A DNA stretch of 64,000 bases. Origin: Megamonas hypermegale_A (lineage in GTDB: Bacteria; Bacillota; Negativicutes; Selenomonadales; Selenomonadaceae). Below, piece after piece: positions 51,871-60,573 of this stretch; the stretch's first letter is position 1, and each line of letters begins with the position of its first letter. The notes beneath the pieces are model-generated. The model was not told where the DNA came from. It saw nothing but the letters and a program-made list of their open reading frames with translations, and ran no database searches. Location: the NCBI RefSeq assembly GCF_030371585.1, contig NZ_JAUDCE010000006.1; one strand, 5' to 3'. The translations under genes were made by a program, and so were the position numbers.

Positions 51871-52350
51871 TTACCAGTGATATTTTTCACCGCGGCTGAT
51901 TTTGAAGGCGCGGTAAATCTGCTCCACCAGAAGAAGCCGTATCATCTGGTGCGTGAAGGTCATGCGGGAAAAAGAGATACGCTCGTCAGCGCGGCGGCGG
52001 ATTTGCTCGGATAAGCCGAAAGCTCCGCCGATTAAAAATGTTATATGGCTTTGTCCTTTGAGCCCAAGCTTGTCTATTTTAGCGGAGAGTTCTTCAGAAG
52101 AAATATCTTTGCCGATTACATCGAGCACGATTAAATAACTGCCGGCCGGTACTTTTTTCAAAAGACGCTCACCTTCCGTTTTCAGTACAGCAGCTTTTTC
52201 GGCGGGGGATGGATTGTCTTTCATTTTTTCTTCATTGATTTCAATGAATTCCAGCTGAGTGAACGGTTTTAAGCGTTTGGCAAATTCAGCGATACCGTCC
52301 TTTAGATATTTTTCCTTGATTTTACCGGCGCATACAATGGATATTTTCAT
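51871..52350 (-). CDS. rlmH: 23S rRNA (pseudouridine1915-N3)-methyltransferase
   Basis: A 159-residue SPOUT methyltransferase acting on helix 69 of 23S rRNA. The knot region FLIGGAFGLSEQIRRRAD and the C-terminal LLVEQIYRAFKISRGEKYHW are diagnostic. It follows htrA by five bases, as in the walJ-htrA-rlmH arrangement of many Firmicutes. Confidence 0.97.
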   Translation of the reverse strand: MKISIVCAGKIKEKYLKDGIAEFAKRLKPFTQLEFIEINEEKMKDNPSPAEKAAVLKTEGERLLKKVPAGSYLIVLDVIGKDISSEELSAKIDKLGLKGQSHITFLIGGAFGLSEQIRRRADERISFSRMTFTHQMIRLLLVEQIYRAFKISRGEKYHW

Positions 52351-52355
52351 GGCGG

Positions 52356-53453
52356 TTAATTATTTTTCGGCATTTCCGTCAAAGTGGCCTGTACTTCGCC
52401 GATATTGCCGTTGCGGGAAATAGTGATTGTGATGGTGTCGCCGATATTGTGCTCGGAAATGGCACTGCGCAAATCAGCCACTGTATTCGTTTCTTTGCCG
52501 TCGATTTTCAGGATTAAATCGCGCTGCTGTATACCTGCCTCGTCCGCTGGTCCGCCGAGAGCAATCTGCATTACGATGACGCCTGCATCAACATTTAAGC
52601 GGTATCCCGCCTGTGCTGCCGTCTGTTTATCGAGAACGCCTACGCCGAGATACGGATATGATACGTAACCGTTGGCGATTAATTCATCAATAATCGGTTT
52701 TACCGTATTAATCGGAATGGCAAATCCCATACCTTCAACACCTGTTGCGGCGAGTTTGGCGCTGTTGATACCGATAACTTTGCCGTCGGCATTGACGAGT
52801 GCACCGCCGGAGTTGCCCGGATTGATAGCAGCATCCGTTTGGAGCAGTTTCACGCGGTTATCGCCGATATTGAGCGTTCTGTTCAAGGCACTGATTACGC
52901 CTGCCGTAACACTGCCCTGAAATTCCAGTCCCATAGGATTGCCGATGGCGATAGCCGGTTCGCCGACCATGATGTCGTCAGAGTCGCCGAATTCCGCTGT
53001 CGGCAGATTTTCCGCATCGACTTTGATAACGGCAAGGTCAGTATACGGGTCGGTTCCGATTAAAGAGGCTTTTAATGTGCGCCCGTCGGATAAAGCTACG
53101 GTGATATCCTTAGCTCCGTCGATTACGTGATTGTTCGTTACGATATAACCGTCGCTGCGGAATATTACACCGGAGCCGGTGCCGTTGTCGATTTCCACCT
53201 GACGATTGAACCAGTCGCGGGCAACGGCTTTATTCGTTATGCCGACGATAGCCGGACCGACTTTTTTCGCCGCCTGAACGACCGGCGTATTGCGGGCATC
53301 GGATGGCGGCGCAGCCGGAGCTTTTTCTTCCGCTTTAACGGAATTATCAGCAGACTGCGAAGATGTATCCTCATTGCCAAAAGAACAGGAAGCGAAAATG
53401 AGCGAACTTACCGCAATGAGCAGAACACCTAAAATATATATTGGCTTTTTCAT
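52356..53453 (-). CDS. htrA: HtrA/DegP-type serine protease, lipoprotein
   Basis: A 365-residue trypsin-like protease with one PDZ domain for envelope protein quality control. Signal with lipobox (LIFASC, Cys about 23) indicates membrane anchoring. Catalytic His in YIVTNNHVIDGA, Asp in DPYTDLAVIKV, Ser in INPGNSGGALVN; PDZ from about 275 to 360. ATG at 53453 follows AAGGAGG by 7 nt; the longer frame has no site. Middle gene of walJ-htrA-rlmH. Confidence 0.94.
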   Translation of the reverse strand: MKKPIYILGVLLIAVSSLIFASCSFGNEDTSSQSADNSVKAEEKAPAAPPSDARNTPVVQAAKKVGPAIVGITNKAVARDWFNRQVEIDNGTGSGVIFRSDGYIVTNNHVIDGAKDITVALSDGRTLKASLIGTDPYTDLAVIKVDAENLPTAEFGDSDDIMVGEPAIAIGNPMGLEFQGSVTAGVISALNRTLNIGDNRVKLLQTDAAINPGNSGGALVNADGKVIGINSAKLAATGVEGMGFAIPINTVKPIIDELIANGYVSYPYLGVGVLDKQTAAQAGYRLNVDAGVIVMQIALGGPADEAGIQQRDLILKIDGKETNTVADLRSAISEHNIGDTITITISRNGNIGEVQATLTEMPKNN

Positions 53454-53490
53454 TACAAAAACCTCCTTAGCGGATTTTTCATTAAATATA

Positions 53491-53535
53491 TTGTGCTGAT
53501 ACATTAAACCTGTAGCCAGCAGTATAATGCTTTAG
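53491..53535 (+). repeat. PIR remnant
   Basis: About 45 bp matching the left half of the palindromic repeat (TTGTGCTGATACATTAAACC, then CAGCAGTATAATGCTTTA); the loop and right half are missing. The stop codon of the walJ gene lies inside it, so loss of the right half may have set the present gene end. Confidence 0.75.
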
Positions 53536-54302
53536 TTAAAATTCAAAGAAAGTGTTTTATCCGGTGAAGCGACATGAAGATTGACAGCCGCATTTTCCTG
53601 CTGCGAAATAATGGAACGGATTGTATTTACGGCTGTCTGCGGTGTATTATTGTGCTCACTCAGATGAGCAAGAATTACCTCCTGCGGTTTGTGCGGCAGG
53701 TTTTTCAGAGTAAATCCGGCAGCCTCATTGGACAAATGGCCGCGCGTACCTAAAATACGTTTTTTCAAATGCCACGGATAAGAACCGTTCTGGAGCAGAT
53801 TTATATCGTGGTTGGCTTCCAGAACGAGGATATCGGAGCCGTCCAGCGCCTGCTGCACCGCATCAGTGGCAAAGCCCAAATCGGTGGCTAAGGTTATTCT
53901 GCCCTGTTTAGTCTGGATATTATAACCGACCGGTTCAGCGGCATCATGTGGCACGGCAAAAGAATTTACGGTCAGGCTGCCGACGGTGAAACTGCTGTCC
54001 GGGAGCGCGCGGCAGCACTTGGCCGGTATATCGCGGATAAACGGCATGGCTTTAAATGTATTGAGTTTGGCATAAAGCGGTATTTGATAATTTTTGCTGA
54101 GTGTTTTCAAACCGCGTATATGGTCGATATGTTCATGCGTAATTAATATGGAAGATATATCGCGTATATCTAAGTGCAGTTCGGACAATTTCTGCTGTAT
54201 GCGGCGCGCGCTGATACCGGCATCAATCAGGACAGCGGTATCGTCATCGCGGATTAAAGTACAGTTGCCCTTGCTGCCGCTGGCTAAAACGGATATCTGC
54301 AT
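53532..54302 (-). CDS. walJ: MBL-fold metallohydrolase (YycJ/WalJ family)
   Basis: A 256-residue metallo-beta-lactamase-fold protein. Metal motif THEHIDHIRGL, then GSLTVNSFAVPHDA and LEANHD match the WalJ/YycJ group, whose members usually follow the walRK two-component genes; here walRK are absent. ATG at 54302 after GAGG; the longer frame has no site. The 3' end (stop codon) lies in a truncated PIR copy. Confidence 0.9.
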   Translation of the reverse strand: MQISVLASGSKGNCTLIRDDDTAVLIDAGISARRIQQKLSELHLDIRDISSILITHEHIDHIRGLKTLSKNYQIPLYAKLNTFKAMPFIRDIPAKCCRALPDSSFTVGSLTVNSFAVPHDAAEPVGYNIQTKQGRITLATDLGFATDAVQQALDGSDILVLEANHDINLLQNGSYPWHLKKRILGTRGHLSNEAAGFTLKNLPHKPQEVILAHLSEHNNTPQTAVNTIRSIISQQENAAVNLHVASPDKTLSLNFN

Positions 54303-54320
54303 AGAAAACCTCATTTCATT

Positions 54321-54453
54321 AATCTGCTGTGTTAGTAAAACATCGAAGCTGTAACCAGCAGTATAATAGTTTATATTCGTTCGATGTTGTCACTTAACCT
54401 CACTAAATATAAACTATTATACTGCTGCGGGAAATTGACTAGCACAATAGATT
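54321..54453 (+). repeat. PIR copy 7
   Basis: Full copy upstream of walJ. Ends AATCT/AGATT and TGTGTTAGT/ACTAGCACA pair; inner 20-bp arms are perfect. ACATCGA in the flank matches TCGATGT in the loop. Confidence 0.9.
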
Positions 54454-54507
54454 TTCATTAATAATGGTATAAATAAGTATATTACTACAGTATGAAAAAA
54501 ACAATAT

Positions 54508-54535
54508 AAAAAGCCACAGAAAATCTGTGACTTTA
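54508..54535 (-). terminator. Weak terminator after fur/perR gene
   Basis: Stem GCCACAGA/TCTGTGAC (one mismatch) in AT-rich DNA; T-run on the minus strand. Confidence 0.45.
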
Positions 54536-54557
54536 GATTAATTTTTGATTAGAATTT

Positions 54558-54992
54558 TTAACTGGCTTTTACTTTTTTGGCTTTGCATTCGGCACAGACA
54601 CCGTAGAAATAAAACTGATGCTTCGTTATGTCATAAGAAGTCTGCGTTTCAACGTCGGCAATACATTTGTCGAAATTGACCATTATATCGTCGATACGGC
54701 CGCACTGTGTGCAGCAGATATGTGCGTGGGAAGTCATGTTTGCATCGTAGCGGAAAGCGTCTTCGCCGACGTTTAAAATATTGATTAAGCCGATTTCGTT
54801 CAGGATATCTACTGTTTTGTAAATAGTAGCTAAGCTCATGGTAGGATAATAAGGCTGCAATTTATTGAAAATCATTTCTGCATTAGGATGAGATTTTGTA
54901 TTGCACAATGCGTTATAGATGGCCAAACGCTGCGGAGTAACCTTGAAACCTTTTTTTCGTAAGAGCTCAGTCACTTTTTTGTTGTCCAACAT
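54558..54992 (-). CDS. Fur-family regulator, PerR-like
   Basis: A 144-residue metal-dependent repressor. N-terminal winged helix (GFKVTPQRLAIYNALC, then SLATIYKTVDILNEIGLI) and C-terminal dimer domain with two CXXC zinc pairs (CCTQC and CAEC). HAHIC is like PerR/Fur metal sites. PerR (peroxide) is more likely than Fur (iron) in an anaerobic Firmicute, but the choice is not certain. A Fur/PerR-like palindrome sits directly upstream. Confidence 0.9.
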   Translation of the reverse strand: MLDNKKVTELLRKKGFKVTPQRLAIYNALCNTKSHPNAEMIFNKLQPYYPTMSLATIYKTVDILNEIGLINILNVGEDAFRYDANMTSHAHICCTQCGRIDDIMVNFDKCIADVETQTSYDITKHQFYFYGVCAECKAKKVKAS

Positions 54993-55016
54993 GGCTGTTA
55001 TGCTCCTTTCAATATA

Positions 55017-55033
55017 TTAATAATCGTTATTAA
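55017..55033 (-). promoter_or_regulatory. Fur/PerR-like operator
   Basis: A perfect 7-3-7 palindrome TTAATAATCGTTATTAA, 24 bp before the regulator's start codon. It resembles PerR/Fur boxes (TTATAATnATTATAA type) and suggests self-control. Confidence 0.55.
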
Positions 55034-55188
55034 AATAGAAAAGTTATCCAAAAACTATAACTTAATTCTAAAAGAAAAACAGGCGCTTGTCAAGATTTTC
55101 CGTGCATTAACATAGGATACCGTCTTTTATTTTCGAAAGCAAGTGTGCTATAATTTAAAATAATGTTTTGAAAAGGTAGGTGTAATTT

Positions 55189-56331
55189 ATGTTTGCCTTG
55201 ATGACAATAGGCTGTCTGCTTGTTATAACAGGTTTGGTTTTTTTATTGTCAGGGGAAATTTTTTCGCAGACTGTAAAAAAGAGCGCACGCAGGAAACTAT
55301 TGGTCATTGACTTGATAATAGCAGCGGTTTTCTTTATCGTATATCCGTCCGTTATGACGAAGGATTACGGCGGAATTCTGGCTGAGATTACAGTCCTATG
55401 GTTTGTACTGCAGCTTTTCTTGATAATATTGGCTGTCATAGTAAAATTACTGCGGCTGATATATGAAAAGACGAAAGGCGCTCCCGTCGATGAGAGCCGC
55501 AGACGGTTTCTGCGCGGCTGCATCTGGGTGCCGGCCATATCGGGAGCTTTATACGGCGGTCTGTACGAAAAAAATCATATAGAATTTACGAATATAGATA
55601 TTGATGCCGGTGATTACACCCGCTTAAACAGGCTGAAAATAGCGCAGCTTTCCGATGTTCATCTGGGACGGTTTTTTTCCGTCAAACAGCTGCAGGATGT
55701 TTTAAATCAGATTATCCAGCAGAGAGCTGACATGCTCGTACTGACTGGCGACATTTTTGACAGTGCAAGGGGCAGCGATAATGATGAAGCGATTAAGGTT
55801 TTAAACGCATATTCGCAGTTTTTTCCGTTCGGTGTTTATTTCTGCTGGGGCAATCATGAGCATTACCGCGGTATTGAACATTTGAAAGAGGAACTGGAAA
55901 AAACGAATATTCAGGTTCTGAAAAATGCTGCTGTTAAGGTTTTAAGCGGTGATAAGCCGTTTTATGTGCTGGGAGTTGATTTTGCAACAGGCGATATGGA
56001 AGATGATGTCGTGGCGCTGCGCGAAGCGTATGTAGAAGAAGCGCTGGCAACTGTGCCGGACAATGCCTATAAAATTTTATTGGCGCATCATTCCATTTTC
56101 ATTGATGAAGCTGTTAAATATAACATAAATCTGACGCTTACGGGGCATACGCACGGCGGCCAGTTCGGCTTTATGGGCATACCGGTTTTTCCGATGTTTA
56201 AGTATATGCGGGGATTAGTCGAACAAAATGGCTGCATTGGATATATTAATCGCGGTGCAGGCAGCTGGTTTCCATTCCGGATTGGCTGTCCGCCGGAAGT
56301 TACATTTTTCAATTTTAAAGCTAAAGGGTGA
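55189..56331 (+). CDS. Membrane-linked metallophosphoesterase (YaeI/YkuE-like)
   Basis: A 380-residue protein with three to four N-terminal membrane segments (residues 1-95), a basic stretch ESRRRFLRGCIWVP that resembles a twin-arginine motif in the middle of the chain, then a calcineurin-type phosphoesterase domain: SDVHLGRF, GDIFD, GNHEHYRG, HHS and GHTHGGQFG. Such enzymes cleave phosphodiesters such as UDP-diacylglucosamine or lipid substrates. Likely faces the periplasm. Forms a pair with the HD gene 6 bp downstream. Confidence 0.88.
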   Translation: MFALMTIGCLLVITGLVFLLSGEIFSQTVKKSARRKLLVIDLIIAAVFFIVYPSVMTKDYGGILAEITVLWFVLQLFLIILAVIVKLLRLIYEKTKGAPVDESRRRFLRGCIWVPAISGALYGGLYEKNHIEFTNIDIDAGDYTRLNRLKIAQLSDVHLGRFFSVKQLQDVLNQIIQQRADMLVLTGDIFDSARGSDNDEAIKVLNAYSQFFPFGVYFCWGNHEHYRGIEHLKEELEKTNIQVLKNAAVKVLSGDKPFYVLGVDFATGDMEDDVVALREAYVEEALATVPDNAYKILLAHHSIFIDEAVKYNINLTLTGHTHGGQFGFMGIPVFPMFKYMRGLVEQNGCIGYINRGAGSWFPFRIGCPPEVTFFNFKAKG

Positions 56332-56337
56332 TAAAAA

Positions 56338-57180
56338 ATGAACGATATCGCAAAAATGCGCGAACTCTGGCAGGAAATGAGTTCATGGATGACAACTTAT
56401 ATGAAATCGTTTTATTCACCGGAGGAAGCACAAAAGGCAAAATCACATCTCGATATAAAAAATACGGGAACAATTTTCTTCGATGATGCACAGATTGTAG
56501 ACGGAATTGTGCTGAAAGAGCAGCATACATGGAAAGTTACGCATAACTGCGAACGTCTGGCGCAGCATTTGAAGCTCAATGAACATGATACTATTCTGGC
56601 GAAGATGATAGGTCTGTTTCACGATGTCGGCCGTTTCCGCCAGTTTACGATATACCGCACATTCAACGATGCCATGTCGGAAAATCACGCCAAACTCGGT
56701 CTGTTCGTGATAAAAGACCTGTCGTTTATGCAGAAACTTTCAGCTGACGATTTGGCGACGCTGAAATTCGCCATCGGCAATCACAATGCCAAGGAAATCG
56801 CACTGACGGACAATAAGAGATGGCTCTCTTTTGCCAAATTAATCCGCGATGCGGATAAAATCGACATTTACCGCGTGCTGAAACCGTATCTCGGACCGAC
56901 GGACGGTACAGGTTGCAGTCCTGATTTTGTGGAACTGTTCGTAGAGGGCAAACAGTGCGATTATACGAAAATGCGCACACAGGACGACCGCAAGCTCGTC
57001 CGCCTGATGTGGGTTTACGATATAAATTATGCCTGGTCGCTTCAGCAGATAATCAACGATAATTATATAGAAGAAATCATCGGCAATCTGCTGCAGGATG
57101 AGGAAATGACGAAAGGTTTTAACCGCCTGCGGGCATATATGGAAAAGAAACTGAAAACACCTGATATCTGGGAAGAATAA
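56338..57180 (+). CDS. HD-domain protein
   Basis: A 280-residue HD-superfamily phosphohydrolase. The metal motif is IGLFHDVGRFRQF, with histidines around VTHNCERLAQHL before it and NHNAKEI and RDADKIDIYRV after it. Substrate unknown. It follows the metallophosphoesterase gene by six bases, so the two are likely co-transcribed. A PIR copy follows. Confidence 0.87.
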   Translation: MNDIAKMRELWQEMSSWMTTYMKSFYSPEEAQKAKSHLDIKNTGTIFFDDAQIVDGIVLKEQHTWKVTHNCERLAQHLKLNEHDTILAKMIGLFHDVGRFRQFTIYRTFNDAMSENHAKLGLFVIKDLSFMQKLSADDLATLKFAIGNHNAKEIALTDNKRWLSFAKLIRDADKIDIYRVLKPYLGPTDGTGCSPDFVELFVEGKQCDYTKMRTQDDRKLVRLMWVYDINYAWSLQQIINDNYIEEIIGNLLQDEEMTKGFNRLRAYMEKKLKTPDIWEE

Positions 57181-57184
57181 TCTT

Positions 57185-57309
57185 TATTGTGCCGATGAAA
57201 TATCGAGCTTTTACCAGTCGGATAATACTTTATATTTGTTCGATGTTGTCACTTAACCTCATTGAATATAAAGTATTATCCTGCTTCGGTAAATTAACCG
57301 GTACAATAT
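57185..57309 (+). repeat. PIR copy 8
   Basis: Full copy with the most changed stem: left GGATAATACTTTATATT and right AATATAAAGTATTATCC remain fully paired, differing from the consensus at several paired positions. Ends ATTGTGCCG/CGGTACAAT pair with one G-U. ATATCGA pairs with TCGATGT by one G-U. Confidence 0.9.
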
Positions 57310-57335
57310 GTGATAATAATAAAGGAGATTAGAAA

Positions 57336-58991
57336 ATGGCTGCAAATTTTATTTATAGTGCTATTGATGATGATTTAAAAGAAGGAAAATATACAGAAGG
57401 CGTGCATACACGTTTCCCACCGGAACCGAACGGCTATTTACATATCGGTCATGCAAAATCCATTTGCCTGAATTTCGGTATAGCCAGAGATTATAACGGC
57501 ATGTGCAACCTTCGTTTTGACGATACTAATCCGACGAAAGAAGACGTGGAATACGTCGATTCCATCCAGGAAGACGTAAAATGGCTCGGCTTCACATGGA
57601 AGGACCGCAAATTCTACGCTTCCGATTACTTTGAAAAACTGTACGAATATGCCGTAAAACTTATTGAAAGCGGCAAAGCGTATGTTGATGATTTAACGGC
57701 ACAGCAAATTCGCGAATACCGCGGCACGCTGACGGAGCCGGGCAAGGAAAGTCCGTACCGCAACCGCAGCGTAGAGGAAAATCTTGCTTTATTCAACCGC
57801 ATGAAAAACGGCGAGTTCGCCGACGGTGAAAAGGTATTGCGCGCCAAAATCGACATGGCTTCGCCGAATATCACGATGCGCGACCCGGTCATTTACCGCA
57901 TTGCGCATATTTCGCACCACCGCACGGGCGATACATGGTGCATTTATCCGATGTACGACTTTGCTCATCCGCTGTCCGATGCGATTGAAGGCATTACGCA
58001 TTCCATCTGCACGCTGGAATTTGAAGAACATCGTCCGCTGTACGACTGGCTGCTCGAAAATCTGGGCTTTGATAAGAATACGCGTCCGCGCCAGATTGAA
58101 TTTGCCCGCCTCAATATCACGAAAATGGTAATGAGCAAACGCAAACTGCGCCAGCTCGTGGAAGGCGGCTATGTAAGCGGTTGGGACGACCCGCGCATGC
58201 CGACCATCTCCGGTCTGCGCCGCCGCGGTTATACGGCTGCCGCTATCCGTGATTTCTGCGACCGTATCGGTGTAGCCAAAGCCAACAGTCTTGTCGACGT
58301 TGCTATGCTGGAACACTGTGTACGCGAAGATTTGAATACACATGCACAGCGGCTGATGGCAGTGCTTGACCCGCTGAAAGTCGTTATCACCAATTATCCG
58401 GAAGATAAAACGGAAATGATGGCATGTGAAAATCTGCCGACAGGCGACGATAAGCATTATATGCCGTTCAGCCGTGAAATTTACATTGAACGGGAAGATT
58501 TCATGGAAGAAGCGCCGAAAAAATTCTTCCGCTTGAAACCGCAGGGCGAAGTCCGTTTGAAAAACGCCTACATCATCAAATGCGAAGAAGTCGTAAAAGA
58601 TGAAAACGGCAATATTATCGAACTGCACTGCACGTATGACCCGGATTCCAAAACGGGCGGCAAGACGGCAGGCAGAAAAATTAAAGGCACAATTCACTGG
58701 GTAAATGCCAAGACGGCGCTCAACGCCCAGGTAAGACTGTATGATTATCTGCTCAAAGACGAAGAAGGCGCTGTAAGCGGCGATTTCATCGCTTCCTTAA
58801 ATCCGAATTCGCTCGTAGTGCTCGATAACTGCAAAGTGGAACCGAGCGTCAAATGGGCGGCGCCGGGAACGAAATTCCAGTTCCTGCGTCAGGGATATTT
58901 CTGCGTGGATAAAGACAGCACAATGGATAATCTCGTATTCAACAGAATTGTAGGACTGCGCGACAGCTGGGCAAAAGCTGTGAAAAAATAA
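57336..58991 (+). CDS. glnS: Glutaminyl-tRNA synthetase
   Basis: Class I enzyme charging tRNA-Gln, 551 residues. HIGH motif in PPEPNGYLHIGHAKS, a KMSKS-like loop VMSKRKLRQLV, and the family block RFDDTNPTKEDVEYV near the start; C-terminal beta-barrel anticodon domain follows. Many Firmicutes lack this gene and use Glu-tRNA amidation (GatCAB), so its presence here is of note. GGAG precedes the ATG; PIR copy upstream. Confidence 0.96.
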   Translation: MAANFIYSAIDDDLKEGKYTEGVHTRFPPEPNGYLHIGHAKSICLNFGIARDYNGMCNLRFDDTNPTKEDVEYVDSIQEDVKWLGFTWKDRKFYASDYFEKLYEYAVKLIESGKAYVDDLTAQQIREYRGTLTEPGKESPYRNRSVEENLALFNRMKNGEFADGEKVLRAKIDMASPNITMRDPVIYRIAHISHHRTGDTWCIYPMYDFAHPLSDAIEGITHSICTLEFEEHRPLYDWLLENLGFDKNTRPRQIEFARLNITKMVMSKRKLRQLVEGGYVSGWDDPRMPTISGLRRRGYTAAAIRDFCDRIGVAKANSLVDVAMLEHCVREDLNTHAQRLMAVLDPLKVVITNYPEDKTEMMACENLPTGDDKHYMPFSREIYIEREDFMEEAPKKFFRLKPQGEVRLKNAYIIKCEEVVKDENGNIIELHCTYDPDSKTGGKTAGRKIKGTIHWVNAKTALNAQVRLYDYLLKDEEGAVSGDFIASLNPNSLVVLDNCKVEPSVKWAAPGTKFQFLRQGYFCVDKDSTMDNLVFNRIVGLRDSWAKAVKK

Positions 58992-58996
58992 AAAAA

Positions 58997-59032
58997 CAAG
59001 GGGTATAGCTGAAAAAGCTGTACCCCTTTAAT
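58997..59032. terminator. Bidirectional terminator
   Basis: Stem AAGGGGTATAGCT with AGCTGTACCCCTT (one G-U pair), short loop, between convergent glnS and putP. Confidence 0.8.
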
Positions 59033-59036
59033 ATTT

Positions 59037-60542
59037 TTAAATATTGCTGTGTTTTACAGAGTCGAATGTATCGGTGATTTCCTTTTCCGGTTTTTTATCG
59101 AACTTGCTGGCTATGATAATGGCAAGCGAGGAGAACACAAAGCCCGGCACGATTTCGTACAATTTTAAAATAGGATAAACATTGGCGATATCAAGCCCTG
59201 TTATCTGCTTCCAGACGAGAACGGTAACACCGCCGACAATCATACCGGCTAAAATACCGTTACGGGTGGTGCGGCGCCAGAACAGGGAGAACAAGAGCGC
59301 CGGTCCGAACGTGGAGCCGAAGCCTGCCCAGGCATACGCCACGATATTCAAAATGGAGTTGTTCGGGTCAAGACCGAGCGCGATAGCGATAAGCGCGATG
59401 CCGACAACGGAAAGGCGCGTTACAAGAACGAGCTCGCGCGGATTGATATCCTTATGAATGAACTGTTTGTACAAATCCTGCGCCACGGCGGAAGCACCGA
59501 CGAGAAGTTGCGAGGAGGCGGTACTCATGATTGCTGCCAGTACAGCGGAAAGTACGATACCTGCCCAGAACGGGCTGAACAGCTGGTTTGTCATAACGAG
59601 GAATACCGTTTCGGAATTAGTGCCGGTAAGCGGTGTAGTCAGATATACGCTGCCGACCATGCCGACGAGTACGGCGCAGGCCAGCGAAATTACAACCCAC
59701 GTCATGGCGATGCGGGTGGCTTTTTTCAATTCATTGGAAGAATTGATAGCCATGAAGCGCACGAGAATATGCGGCTGACCGAAATAACCGAGCCCCCATG
59801 CCAGTAACGAAATGAGCTCAAGCGCGGACATGAACGTGCCGTCCGGTTTTAAGAGCGGATTGAAGAAATCGGCATGAGCAATGGAAATCGCCGTAAAGGT
59901 TTCAGGAATACCGCCGAGACTGAAAGCCGCCGCTATCGGCACGACCAGAATGGCGAAAAACATCATCACGCCCTGAATGAAATCAGTCCAGCATACGGCG
60001 AGAAAACCGCCGACAAAAGTATAAAAGACGATAACGAAAGCGCCGAGACACAGCGCGTATTCATACGGAATGCCGAAAATAGTGGTGAACAGTTTACCGC
60101 CGGCAACGAAACCGGATGAAGTATAGATGATGAAGAAAATCAGAATGAAAATCGCCATTACCACGCGGATGAGCGGGCTTTTATCGTGATAGCGATTCTG
60201 CAGAAAGTCCGGCAGTGTCAGCGAATTGTTGGCAAGCTCGGTGTATTTGCGCAGACGGCGTGCGATGAACTGCCAGTTGGCCCATGTGCCGAGCGCCAGC
60301 CCTACGGCAATCCAGCCGGCATTAAGTCCGGCAAGATAGGCAAAGCCCGGCAGCCCCATGAGCATCCAGCCGCTCATGTCCGAAGCTTCGGCACTCATGG
60401 AAGTAACCCATGCCCCCAGTTTGCGTCCGCCCAGAATATAATCCGACATATTATGAGTACGATAGTAAAAATAAACACCGATTGCCATCATGAATAATAG
60501 ATACAACAGGAAGGCAATAATAATAGCTATACTGTCTGTCAT
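59037..60542 (-). CDS. putP: Sodium/proline symporter
   Basis: A 501-residue SSS-family transporter with about thirteen segments. PutP marks: DYILGGRKLGAWVTSMSAEA-like start (SDMSGWMLMGLPG), VGGFLAVCWTDFIQG, and AIMSTASSQLLVGASAVAQD in the sodium site. Sodium-driven proline uptake is the best call; related betaine or other imino-acid carriers cannot be fully excluded. GGAGGAG lies 6 nt before the ATG. Confidence 0.92.
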   Translation of the reverse strand: MTDSIAIIIAFLLYLLFMMAIGVYFYYRTHNMSDYILGGRKLGAWVTSMSAEASDMSGWMLMGLPGFAYLAGLNAGWIAVGLALGTWANWQFIARRLRKYTELANNSLTLPDFLQNRYHDKSPLIRVVMAIFILIFFIIYTSSGFVAGGKLFTTIFGIPYEYALCLGAFVIVFYTFVGGFLAVCWTDFIQGVMMFFAILVVPIAAAFSLGGIPETFTAISIAHADFFNPLLKPDGTFMSALELISLLAWGLGYFGQPHILVRFMAINSSNELKKATRIAMTWVVISLACAVLVGMVGSVYLTTPLTGTNSETVFLVMTNQLFSPFWAGIVLSAVLAAIMSTASSQLLVGASAVAQDLYKQFIHKDINPRELVLVTRLSVVGIALIAIALGLDPNNSILNIVAYAWAGFGSTFGPALLFSLFWRRTTRNGILAGMIVGGVTVLVWKQITGLDIANVYPILKLYEIVPGFVFSSLAIIIASKFDKKPEKEITDTFDSVKHSNI

Positions 60543-60573
60543 AAAACTCCTCCTAAAATAAGTTTATGTTTTA

